Below are positions 16,347 through 23,524 of a stretch of DNA of 35,194 nucleotides, piece after piece (position 1 is the stretch's first letter; each line of letters opens with the position of its first letter). The translations under genes were made by a program, and so were the position numbers. This DNA comes from GCA-2737595 sp037138535 (lineage in GTDB: Bacteria; Actinomycetota; Actinomycetes; Nanopelagicales; Nanopelagicaceae), in assembly GCA_037138535.1 (NCBI GenBank), contig JBAXIG010000010.1:1-35194 (forward strand), in the 5' to 3' direction. The notes under the pieces were generated by a model, which was not told the origin of the DNA, ran no database searches, and saw only the letters and a program-made list of their open reading frames with translations.

Positions 16347-17759
16347 TTAGGCGCTATTAGACGGAGCCGATCCCAGAGTGACAGTAAAGGTTCGGCTACC
16401 ACCAGAGTTTGGCAGGTCGACGGTGACCTTAATGCTGGCACCGGGATCATAAGAGCGAATGCGCACGATCGCCTCGATGTTATCTTTCGTGCTCTTCCCA
16501 TCGATCGCCTTAATCACACTATTGGCTGGAATGCCGGCCAACTCAGCCCCACCGCCAGCCGTCAACGCGTAGATCTTCGCGCCAGACCCCGCGTAACTTG
16601 TATCGAAGGAGACACCAAGAAGCGGTCGGGTTGATACTCCCGCCAAAGTGACCTTTGCTCCCACGATCTTTGCAGTTGCAATTATTTCGTTTGAAATCCG
16701 TTTGGCTTGATTGATCGGAATTGCAAAACCCAACCCAATGCTTCCGGTGGAGGAAGTAGAGCTACCCAATGAAGCGATTGCGCTATTTACGCCAATGATG
16801 AGGCTCTGGGCGTTCACCAACGGACCACCTGAATTGCCTGGATTTACCGCGGCATCAGTTTGTAAGGCGTTGATGTACGTCTCCGATCCCGTGCCTCCGG
16901 TAGTGACCGGACGATCGAGTGAGGAGATGATGCCGCTCGTGACCGTCCCGGATAAACCAAGCGGAGATCCGATTGCTACTACCGGCTCACCAATGACCAC
17001 CTTTGAAGAATCCCCAAAGCTTGCAACGGGCAGATTCCCTTGATTCACCATGACAACAGCAAGATCGTAGGCAACATCGAAGCCCACAATTTGTCCCTCA
17101 ATCTCGGTGCCATCTTCTAACTCGACGGTGACCTTTGTAGCGCCTGAAATAACGTGGTTATTCGTCAAAATAAATGTAGAAGTTGCACTCGACTTAATAA
17201 TGGAACCAGATCCGGTCGCACTACCCGTCCGAGTAGTGATTGCAATGCTGACCACCGAAGGTAAAAGAGCATTTGCAATCGACGTCACGCTGAATGAAGT
17301 GTTCGAGTTGCTGGAACTTCCCGCACTCCCTGCACTTCCCGCGCTTCCCGCACTTCCTGCCAAACCTTGCGCACCTGACGCACCTGTTGCTCCGGCCGCT
17401 CCAGCTGGACCAGTTGAACCGGGTGCACCGTTTGTGCCCGCAGCACCTGCAGGACCCGCTGGGCCCGCTGGGCCTTGCGGTCCAGCAATATTCCACGTGA
17501 GTGCGCGGGTTCCCGCGGGGCACTTGCCACTCGTCGGCGCAATAGTGATGACTCGGGAGGTGTTATTCACACAGGCATTAATAGAATCCGAAGAAGAAAT
17601 CGTGTTGGCGGCAAATGCGCCCCCGCCAACGAGCAGAGCCCCCACCAGAAAGCCCGCGCCGACCTTGGCACCATTACCTGCACCTCTGCTAAACATCCGG
17701 CGAAAGCCACTCAGTGGGCTCATCGAAGAGTCCGACTCCACTAGCTTTTCTACGCTCAC
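16347..17759 (-). CDS. HtrA/DegQ-type serine protease with collagen-like linker
   Basis: Membrane-anchored, outward-facing trypsin-like protease for envelope protein quality control. The 470-residue layout is: cytoplasmic Arg-rich start, one membrane segment (about 32-50), a Cys-containing module INACVNNTSRV...GKCPAG (60-83), a collagen-like Gly-X-Y run (93-148, ending in repeated AGS), the protease domain with triad His202 (TNNHVIS), Asp232 (DVAYDLAVV) and Ser310 (NPGNSGGPL), and a C-terminal PDZ domain from about 375. The GTG start at 17759 has GAGGAG 7 bases upstream. The Cys module plus Gly-X-Y repeats occurs in other actinobacterial surface proteins; having it fused to HtrA is unusual. 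Convergent with the betaine operon, 26 bases apart, without an evident terminator. Confidence 0.92.
   Translation of the reverse strand: MSVEKLVESDSSMSPLSGFRRMFSRGAGNGAKVGAGFLVGALLVGGGAFAANTISSSDSINACVNNTSRVITIAPTSGKCPAGTRALTWNIAGPQGPAGPAGPAGAAGTNGAPGSTGPAGAAGATGASGAQGLAGSAGSAGSAGSAGSSSNSNTSFSVTSIANALLPSVVSIAITTRTGSATGSGSIIKSSATSTFILTNNHVISGATKVTVELEDGTEIEGQIVGFDVAYDLAVVMVNQGNLPVASFGDSSKVVIGEPVVAIGSPLGLSGTVTSGIISSLDRPVTTGGTGSETYINALQTDAAVNPGNSGGPLVNAQSLIIGVNSAIASLGSSTSSTGSIGLGFAIPINQAKRISNEIIATAKIVGAKVTLAGVSTRPLLGVSFDTSYAGSGAKIYALTAGGGAELAGIPANSVIKAIDGKSTKDNIEAIVRIRSYDPGASIKVTVDLPNSGGSRTFTVTLGSAPSNSA
17317..17361 (-). repeat. Five 9-bp tandem units inside the protease gene
   Basis: Five near-identical units of the CTTCCCGCA type (plus strand) run back to back and encode the AGS repeats at the end of the collagen-like linker. 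The unit length is a multiple of three, so copy-number change by slippage would lengthen or shorten the linker without breaking the frame. Confidence 0.8.
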
Positions 17760-17849
17760 TAACCGCTCCTCAACTACATCTGCTAGCTCTCTAAACTATG
17801 AAATTCATTATGCAGAGGATGCCTGTGAGAATTCTGCGAGAGGTCTAGG

Positions 17850-18587
17850 TTATTTGCCAAAATTAGCAGCACCGAGCGCCCTTCGCCGTTCGAGCGCGAG
17901 GAGTTCGGCAATCTCTTCACCTTCCGGCACTTTCGGTAGGGCGCCTACCACCCGAGAGAGCAGGTGGTCGGCGAGGACCGGGTTTCGCGCGAGCGCGGGG
18001 CCATGGAGGTAGGTCGCCAAAATATTGCCCGCGACGAGTCCATCGACTCGTTCATTGATCGCAATCGCCTCCCCACCATTTCCCCCTCCTACGAGAACTC
18101 GACCGAGCGGGCTCAGGCCACCCAGGTCCGTACGCCCCCGATGGTTTTCAAAACCCGTCAGCGGCTCGGGAAAGAGATCAGAGTGCACAAGCACCTCGCC
18201 GACAATGCGATCGCTTCCAGGTAGCGAAACGATCGGAACCATTCCAAGACCGGCGATAATCTCTCCACTCACTCCTGGGAAAGATTCGCCAAGAATTTGC
18301 AAGCCAGCACAGACCGCAAAAAGTTGCGCGCCGCGATCGAGCACGCTGCCCAACACGCCCAGCGACGATCGCAGTGCTTCGACGCTGGCAATTTGCGCAC
18401 GATCCTCGCCGCCACCGAGTAAGTAAATATCACCCGTGGTAGGTAAGGGTTGATTATGTGGTGTGAAAATAATCTCTGCTGGTATTCCGCGCACTCGTGC
18501 TCGATGCGCCAAGACGCGCGCATTCCCAATATCTCCATAGGTCCCTAGTAGCTCGGGATGAATGACCACAATCTGCAACGCGTTCAT
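17850..18587 (-). CDS. gatD: Lipid II isoglutaminyl synthase, glutaminase subunit
   Basis: Class I glutamine amidotransferase that supplies ammonia to MurT for amidation of D-Glu in lipid II. The 245-residue protein has HPELLGTYGDIGNARVLAHRA at the start, LLGGGEDRAQ, nucleophile Cys93 in FAVCAGLQILG, FENHRGRT and the catalytic His195 in TYLHGPAL. These are GatD/CobB-CobQ-like motifs with the GatD-specific features. The start is ATG 18587, overlapping the murT stop by one base (TGATG); a TTG one codon upstream is less likely. Acts at the inner face of the membrane with MurT. Confidence 0.94.
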   Translation of the reverse strand: MNALQIVVIHPELLGTYGDIGNARVLAHRARVRGIPAEIIFTPHNQPLPTTGDIYLLGGGEDRAQIASVEALRSSLGVLGSVLDRGAQLFAVCAGLQILGESFPGVSGEIIAGLGMVPIVSLPGSDRIVGEVLVHSDLFPEPLTGFENHRGRTDLGGLSPLGRVLVGGGNGGEAIAINERVDGLVAGNILATYLHGPALARNPVLADHLLSRVVGALPKVPEGEEIAELLALERRRALGAANFGK

Positions 18588-19738
18588 CAACGTTTACCCT
18601 TCACACGGGTGGTGGCATCAATAAATGCGGTGTATGAGGTGAGCGCTTGTGCACGAGTGAACCCATCTCGGTGAATCTGCATTGCCGCACTCGACAGCGA
18701 TTCAACAAGTGAGTATCCGATGCCGTCAACATGAACTCGATAGGCCGCATCAAGCTTTCGATCCCCAGTAATGACAACGTAACGCCTCTTCAAAGGCGTG
18801 AAATCTACATCCCAAAGCCAGGAGGTATCGAGACCATCGACGCCCCGAGCATTTACCACCAAAATAACGGGTTCATCCGTCAGCGAGCTCAGGCCCTCTT
18901 GCCAACTTGATGGATTCTTGACTAGCCGGAGGGCAATTTCAATTCCTCCTAAAAGCAGAGTCGAAATACGATCACGTGGTGAATATTTAGTGAGATCCTG
19001 CACTCCAAAATACTGTGCCACATAACCGGCAAGTGCATGATTGCGTTCCACTGCAGACATCTCTCCGAGCTCCACATCTGCAGGGATGTCCCCCAAACCA
19101 CATTTCTGGCAAGCAAATTGCGCACCACTCCAATCGAGCATGGCACCACAAGTAGGGCAACTTGCTGCATCAAGATGTGATCTTTTTCCAAAACTCATTC
19201 GCGTCATAGGACGATGATCGCGTCCGACAGAAGCTAAGAACGGATCACTCGCATCGATAACCACCGGCGTATCGGGGAACCTAGCAAGAGCTTCATGCCA
19301 TTTCCGAGCGACAATGCGTACCTCCTGTGTGCGATGCAATTGATCTCGACTCAAATTAAGAAGCAGTATCAACTCCGGGGCTGTCTCTTCCATCATCGAT
19401 GGGAGATAGAGCTCATCGACTTCGAAGATCAGGAGCGTACATTTTTTAGCACTTACTAGTGAGGCGGCAATTCCGGTGTCGAGGTTTGCCCCAGTTCGAT
19501 TTCCGCCAACTAGAAATTTCTCGCCCAGCATGGCTGCGAGCATCGACGATGTTGAGGTTTTGCCATTTGTTCCGCTGACTAACACGATCCGACGGCCTCG
19601 TGTCAATTCGCTAATAGCGCGAGGGCGTAGCGCGAGCAACACCTTGCCAGAGAGAGTTGCCCCTTCTCCTTGGCGCAAGATGCGGCTCAGCAGCGAGATG
19701 GCACGTGCCACTGTCAGCGCTATCGGAAGTGGAACCAC
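18587..19738 (-). CDS. murT: Lipid II isoglutaminyl synthase, Mur-ligase-like subunit
   Basis: ATP-dependent partner of GatD that activates the D-glutamate of lipid II. The 383-residue protein has the Mur ligase P-loop SGTNGKTSTS (55-64), FEVDELYLP, NLSRDQLHR, a four-cysteine zinc ribbon inserted in the central domain (Cys194, 197 and 210, 213) and the C-terminal DUF1727 domain with VNARGVDGLDTSWLWDVDF. The start is a GTG at 19738 with no strong ribosome site. Adjacent in one transcript with gatD; the pair is characteristic of Gram-positive bacteria including actinobacteria. Confidence 0.95.
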   Translation of the reverse strand: MVPLPIALTVARAISLLSRILRQGEGATLSGKVLLALRPRAISELTRGRRIVLVSGTNGKTSTSSMLAAMLGEKFLVGGNRTGANLDTGIAASLVSAKKCTLLIFEVDELYLPSMMEETAPELILLLNLSRDQLHRTQEVRIVARKWHEALARFPDTPVVIDASDPFLASVGRDHRPMTRMSFGKRSHLDAASCPTCGAMLDWSGAQFACQKCGLGDIPADVELGEMSAVERNHALAGYVAQYFGVQDLTKYSPRDRISTLLLGGIEIALRLVKNPSSWQEGLSSLTDEPVILVVNARGVDGLDTSWLWDVDFTPLKRRYVVITGDRKLDAAYRVHVDGIGYSLVESLSSAAMQIHRDGFTRAQALTSYTAFIDATTRVKGKR

Positions 19739-19758
19739 CTTCGTAGCGTAATGGGCAA

Positions 19759-20625
19759 CTATCTAGGACCGGGGCGCATACTGAAAGAGATAGTAAAATC
19801 TTCACCAGAATCAACAATTTCGACGGTGAAATCGGCTTGCGTGCTCACGAAGCGCCAATCGCCACACTTACCGGTAGCACGATCAGCAGTGCGCACTCCA
19901 AAGTCGGCAACTCCCGGGACCACGCGAACTTTTATTTGTCCGCCAACGGAGACAACTTTGGCTCGACCAGCGAGAAGTACTCCGTTGAACTTACAAGACG
20001 GAAATGACTTCAAGATGCTCTTGCTCTGCGACTGGGTTGTGGAAGAACTCGTGGTCGACGAGGCCAAGGCACCGCTTGCCTGGCTTGGCTGGGCAGTCGG
20101 CATTGGGCTCATCGCAGCAGGCGTAGCAGGTGACGCATCGTCGCTTTCTAGCACATGGCCATCCATTTCATCTGACTCAGCAGCTTCGCGGTTTGTGTAA
20201 AGGGCTGCCGAAGACATGCGAATGGCCCCACCGCTCTGGATCCGAAAAATCACGAGACCTGCTCGAGTACCAGGGAAATTGCCTGCACCACGCGATGGCG
20301 ACTGAATCACAAATTGATACCTAAGAACATAGGGGTTTGCTGAGTCGGTACAGAGCTTCTTGTCTGGCTGTGCAGAGGCTCGTGTGACCTCACGCCACTG
20401 TGCGCCATCTTTCATGGCGAGCACCGCACTTGAGCTATTTGCCACACATTCAAAGAGGTTGTTAGGAACTCCACGAATCCAACTCTGTGGCGCGGAATTA
20501 ATAGAACTCCAGACAACTTTAGGGCTCGGTGAGGCGGTGTCGAATGCGAAGGCACCAGTTGGCATGGCAAGCGAAATTGCTAGCGCGATTGCTAGAAGCA
20601 CGGTTGTACTTGCGCGTTTAATCAT
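19759..20625 (-). CDS. Secreted protein of unknown function, downstream of a sensor kinase
   Basis: Not recognised. The 288-residue product (ATG 20625 overlaps the kinase stop as TGATGA; GTG one codon earlier is possible) has a signal peptide, IKRASTTVLLAIALAI to about residue 28, cut near AFAF. Two folded parts (about 30-150 and 205-288), with Cys pairs in LFECVANS, KLCTDSAN, SCKFNGV and GKCGDWRF, flank a Ser/Thr/Ala/Pro-rich linker (about 165-205). It probably lies outside the membrane. Being the third gene of the regulator-kinase transcript, it could be a ligand or accessory protein of that system; this is inference. Confidence 0.8.
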   Translation of the reverse strand: MIKRASTTVLLAIALAISLAMPTGAFAFDTASPSPKVVWSSINSAPQSWIRGVPNNLFECVANSSSAVLAMKDGAQWREVTRASAQPDKKLCTDSANPYVLRYQFVIQSPSRGAGNFPGTRAGLVIFRIQSGGAIRMSSAALYTNREAAESDEMDGHVLESDDASPATPAAMSPMPTAQPSQASGALASSTTSSSTTQSQSKSILKSFPSCKFNGVLLAGRAKVVSVGGQIKVRVVPGVADFGVRTADRATGKCGDWRFVSTQADFTVEIVDSGEDFTISFSMRPGPR

Positions 20626-22010
20626 CACGAGGTGACCCCTGGAATCAAAATCTCTAATCTCAAACCACCCAGTGGGGAGGTTCCAAGTTTCAATTCACCC
20701 TGATGTAACGAGACCACCTGGGCCACGATGCTCAGGCCCAGACCAAAACCGCCACCTTGCCTCGATCGCGACTCCTCTAAACGTCCAAAACGAGCTATGG
20801 CCATGTCGCGCTGTTCTGGAGAAATTCCGGGACCAGCGTCATCGACCAGTAAATGAGCGATCGAGGAGCCATTCTCTCCTTCTAATGAAAGGCTCACTTG
20901 AACGGGTGAATCTGCAGGAGTATGGCGACGGATATTTCCCATGATGTTTGCCAGGACTTGGCGAAGCAAGGATTCATCGCCTCGGACGATGACATCTTCT
21001 TCAATCTGAAGTTCTACCTTCCTACCCACTTCTTGGTCTTGCAAGTCTTGCGCGAAATCGGAAGTGACCGAAGAGAGATCTACCAATTCAGCAGAGATGA
21101 CAGGATGCTGATCGAGTCTTGAAAGGCGGAGCAAATCTGAAATTAAAGTATCCATCCGGGCGCTCTCGGCGTTGAGTCGATCGATAGCACGTGAACGTTG
21201 AACGGGATCAAGGTTTTCAGCATCTTTCAGTATCTCGCCATACCCCTTAATGACAGTAAGAGGCGTACGTAACTCATGCGATGCATCACCCAGGAATCGA
21301 CGCATTCCTTGCTCGGATTCATCTTTGGCGCGAAGAGAAGAACTCAAGGAAGCGATCATGACATTAAGCGCCGACGCGAGGCGACCAAGTTCAGTTCCTG
21401 ACTCAGCTTCTGGCACTTTACGATCGAGCTCACCATTGGCAATGGCCGATGCGCTATCGATCATCGCGTCGACCGTACGCAGGGCTCGTCGGGTACTAAA
21501 CCAGACAAGTAACGCCGACAGTAAAATCACGAAGAGTGCGCCCACGATTGTCTTAAGAACTAATTGACGAAGGTCGCTATTGAGAGATACCAATGGCGCT
21601 GCTGCCATGAGAGCAACCCCGTCTCCTAAAGATCGCGATCTAATTCGATAGGGCACGTTCCCATCAACATTGGTGAATTTGCTTCCTGCCTTAAGAATTT
21701 CGCTCTCGCTCAGGGTGGGGAATTCGTATGGGTTAGCGATGTCTCCTGCCCGGCGCACTACAGTGATCGATTGATCAGGCAAGACCAAACCGAGCGCGAT
21801 TGCTACATTGAGGTCGTCTGCTCGCGCTACAACCGATCCTTGAGCCCTGCGAGCGCCACCATCACTAGCATTGAGAACTTGCGTCAGTGTGTTATCAATT
21901 TGAGTGAGCGAACTCTGTCTTGTTGCGGTCACGCTAAATGCGCCAATACAGATCGATGCCAACGCGATGAAGATCGATGAGATCAACGTTAATCGAGTTC
22001 GTAATTTCAC
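20625..22010 (-). CDS. Two-component sensor histidine kinase
   Basis: Membrane kinase passing an external signal to the response regulator upstream in the operon. The 461-residue layout is: membrane segment 7-29, extracytoplasmic sensor (about 30-148) without a recognised domain, membrane segment 152-172, HAMP (about 173-225), HisKA with His245 in FLGDASHELRTPL, and HATPase with NIMGNIRRHTP (N box), DDAGPGIS and GGFGLGLSIV. This is the OmpR-type kinase group. The GTG start at 22010 lies at the end of a 10-bp tandem repeat that fills the gap after the regulator gene. Signal unknown. Confidence 0.95.
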   Translation of the reverse strand: MKLRTRLTLISSIFIALASICIGAFSVTATRQSSLTQIDNTLTQVLNASDGGARRAQGSVVARADDLNVAIALGLVLPDQSITVVRRAGDIANPYEFPTLSESEILKAGSKFTNVDGNVPYRIRSRSLGDGVALMAAAPLVSLNSDLRQLVLKTIVGALFVILLSALLVWFSTRRALRTVDAMIDSASAIANGELDRKVPEAESGTELGRLASALNVMIASLSSSLRAKDESEQGMRRFLGDASHELRTPLTVIKGYGEILKDAENLDPVQRSRAIDRLNAESARMDTLISDLLRLSRLDQHPVISAELVDLSSVTSDFAQDLQDQEVGRKVELQIEEDVIVRGDESLLRQVLANIMGNIRRHTPADSPVQVSLSLEGENGSSIAHLLVDDAGPGISPEQRDMAIARFGRLEESRSRQGGGFGLGLSIVAQVVSLHQGELKLGTSPLGGLRLEILIPGVTS

Positions 22011-22050
22011 TGGTGGTCACTGGTGTTCACTGGTGGTCACTGGTGTTCAC
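22008..22050. repeat. 10-bp alternating tandem repeat between regulator and kinase genes
   Basis: Units TGGTGGTCAC and TGGTGTTCAC alternate twice (22011-22050) with a matching CAC before them. On the minus strand each unit carries AGTGA, so several GTG and TGA codons stand between the regulator stop (22047) and the kinase GTG (22010), which is itself part of the repeat. Confidence 0.9.
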
Positions 22051-22772
22051 TGGGCGCCTTTTTCAGCGGCAGTTTCTACCTCTCGCAACTGGAAGCCAAC
22101 TCCGCGAACAGTTCGGATGAGTCCCAAACCTTGCGGATCTAACTTCTTACGGAGATAAGAGATGTAAGTGTCGACGACGCTCGTTTCAGCTTCGAAATCG
22201 ATATCCCAGACAGCTCGCAGAAGCTGGGCTTTAGTGAGCACGCGCTTCTGATTGAGCATTAAATACTCAAGGAGGCGAAATTCAGTCGGCGAGAGAGTAA
22301 CGATCTCGCCCGCCTGGCGCACTTCATGGCTCTCTGGCTGTAGCTCCAGGTTGCCACTTCGCAGTACCTCTGGTTCTGGCTCTTCTTTACGCGTGCGGCG
22401 CAAGATAGCTTTCACTCGCAAGAGTAATTCTTCGAGACCGAATGGTTTGGTGATGTAATCATCGGCACCGAGTACAAATCCGCGAGTGGTATCTTCACGC
22501 TCGTGACGAGCGGTGAGGAAGAGCACCGGGGTGTCATCTCCCTTGGCACGAATGCGTTCCAATACTTCAAATCCATTCAGCCCGGGCATATTGACATCTA
22601 GCAAGATCACATCGGGAGCAATTTCGCGTAGCAGGCGGAGCGCCTCTTGCCCATCGCGAGCGCGACGTGCACGGAAGCCGCCGAGAGTGAGGGCATCGAC
22701 AAGCAGATCTGCCACCCCGTCTTCATCATCGACCACGAGTATGAGCGGTGCGGTCGCACTCACTGCAGCCAT
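22047..22772 (-). CDS. OmpR/PhoB-type response regulator
   Basis: DNA-binding regulator phosphorylated by the kinase encoded next. From ATG 22772 (AAGGAGG five bases upstream) it has 241 residues. Receiver domain: acidic pocket Asp15-Asp16, phospho-acceptor Asp59 in VILLDVNMPG, Thr in LFLTARH and Lys109 in YITKPFG. Winged-helix effector domain from about 130: LSPTEFRLLEYLM, VLTKAQLLRAVW, VVDTYISYLRKKLD and TVRGVGFQL. A longer frame upstream has no ribosome site. Targets unknown; the secreted protein and kinase in the same transcript may be among them. Confidence 0.95.
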   Translation of the reverse strand: MAAVSATAPLILVVDDEDGVADLLVDALTLGGFRARRARDGQEALRLLREIAPDVILLDVNMPGLNGFEVLERIRAKGDDTPVLFLTARHEREDTTRGFVLGADDYITKPFGLEELLLRVKAILRRTRKEEPEPEVLRSGNLELQPESHEVRQAGEIVTLSPTEFRLLEYLMLNQKRVLTKAQLLRAVWDIDFEAETSVVDTYISYLRKKLDPQGLGLIRTVRGVGFQLREVETAAEKGAQ

Positions 22773-22910
22773 GTCATCCTCCTTCTGCTCCCCCGATAGT
22801 TTTCTCGGACCTGTACTGAGTACACCGTACGGCTCCAGAGGTAGGGGTGGGGCGTTCGCCAGGGATCTCACCCTAGGCTCTGCGAAAACTCACAAGTTGA
22901 GCCCTGCACC

Positions 22911-22960
22911 TGAAGAATCTGGGCTAACGCATGAAGAATCTAGGCTAACGCCTGAAGAAT
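22911..22960. repeat. 21-bp tandem repeat touching the tRNA-Asn 3' end
   Basis: Two full units that start TGAAGAATCT and end GGCTAACGC plus one base lie at 22911-22931 and 22932-22952 (two differences), and a third begins at 22953 (TGAAGAAT) and stops at the CCA end of the tRNA. The rest of the 22773-22910 gap shows no gene and should hold the response regulator promoter; I could not fix its -35/-10. Confidence 0.85.
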
Positions 22961-23036
22961 TGGCTCCCGCGCTTGGACTCGAACCAAGAACCTGCCGGTT
23001 AACAGCCGGCTGCTCTGCCAATTGAGCTACACGGGA
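22961..23036 (-). tRNA. tRNA-Asn (anticodon GTT), CCA encoded
   Basis: The minus strand folds as a complete cloverleaf of 76 bases: acceptor TCCCGTG pairing with CGCGGGA, D arm with AGCTCAATTGGCAGAGC, anticodon arm GCCGGCTGTTAACCGGC with GTT in the loop, T arm with GGTTCGAGTCC, discriminator G and genomic CCA. It starts 14 bases after the stop of the small gene at 23051-23524, so it may be transcribed with the dnaG group. Confidence 0.97.
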
Positions 23037-23050
23037 AGGTCTGTGAAAGC

Positions 23051-23524
23051 CTACCCCAGCGTGGGGGTTGCACTGAAACTCGCGGGAGAGGCAGACCATC
23101 GAAGCGGCGCATCGATCACGCCCGCGCTCTCAGCCAGTCGGAGAGCGAGCGCCTCGGCACCGCGTCGACCAGCCTCGGAGACCTCTCCAGTTACTGAAAT
23201 TCGAGTGAATACCTCACCCCTGGCATCGCGCCTGAGGGCGACCAGGGTTCCCTCGGGGCCAGTGACCGAAATAAGAATGGAGGCCATTACTCGCTCGCGC
23301 AGCGCTTGGGCAACTTTTCTACGTTCACGAACCGGCGCCGTGCCGAAAGAGTGTTGGCAACGTTCACCAGATGAAAGTAGCGCGGCAATTCCCTCCTCAT
23401 CGACAGTGAGATCATCAATCTCACTCCAAGGAATCTCACGCTCTTCGAGCAGCAGGGAATCAATACTGACTTTTATTCCGAAGACTTCGACAAGTATCCG
23501 ACTTCGCTCTACTTTTTTAGCCAC
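23051..23524 (-). CDS. Small protein of unknown function next to dnaG
   Basis: Function not recognised. From GTG 23524 (GGTGAGG six bases upstream, inside the dnaG end) it has 157 residues. The N-terminal half (about 1-75) reads like a bacterial PH-type or similar beta-rich domain: FGIKVSIDSLLLEEREIPWSEIDDLTVDEEGI, split by short turns. The C-terminal half, ASILISVTGPEGT...SVTGEVSEAGRRGAEALALRL, faintly recalls the last domain of porphobilinogen deaminase. No membrane segment or signal peptide. It overlaps the dnaG stop by 8 bp, so it is probably co-translated with primase. Confidence 0.7.
   Translation of the reverse strand: MAKKVERSRILVEVFGIKVSIDSLLLEEREIPWSEIDDLTVDEEGIAALLSSGERCQHSFGTAPVRERRKVAQALRERVMASILISVTGPEGTLVALRRDARGEVFTRISVTGEVSEAGRRGAEALALRLAESAGVIDAPLRWSASPASFSATPTLG

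Noticed and set aside
17107..18012. Long plus-strand frame opposite the protease gene
   Set aside because: It mirrors the Gly-X-Y repeat and GC-rich codons on the other strand, is Pro/Ala-rich and has no recognisable domain; the minus-strand protease has all catalytic motifs.
22890..23099. Short frame across tRNA-Asn
   Set aside because: It reads through the tRNA cloverleaf and the 21-bp repeats; the fragment resembling VAQLAEQPAVNRQVLGSSP is a frequent translation artefact of tRNA genes.
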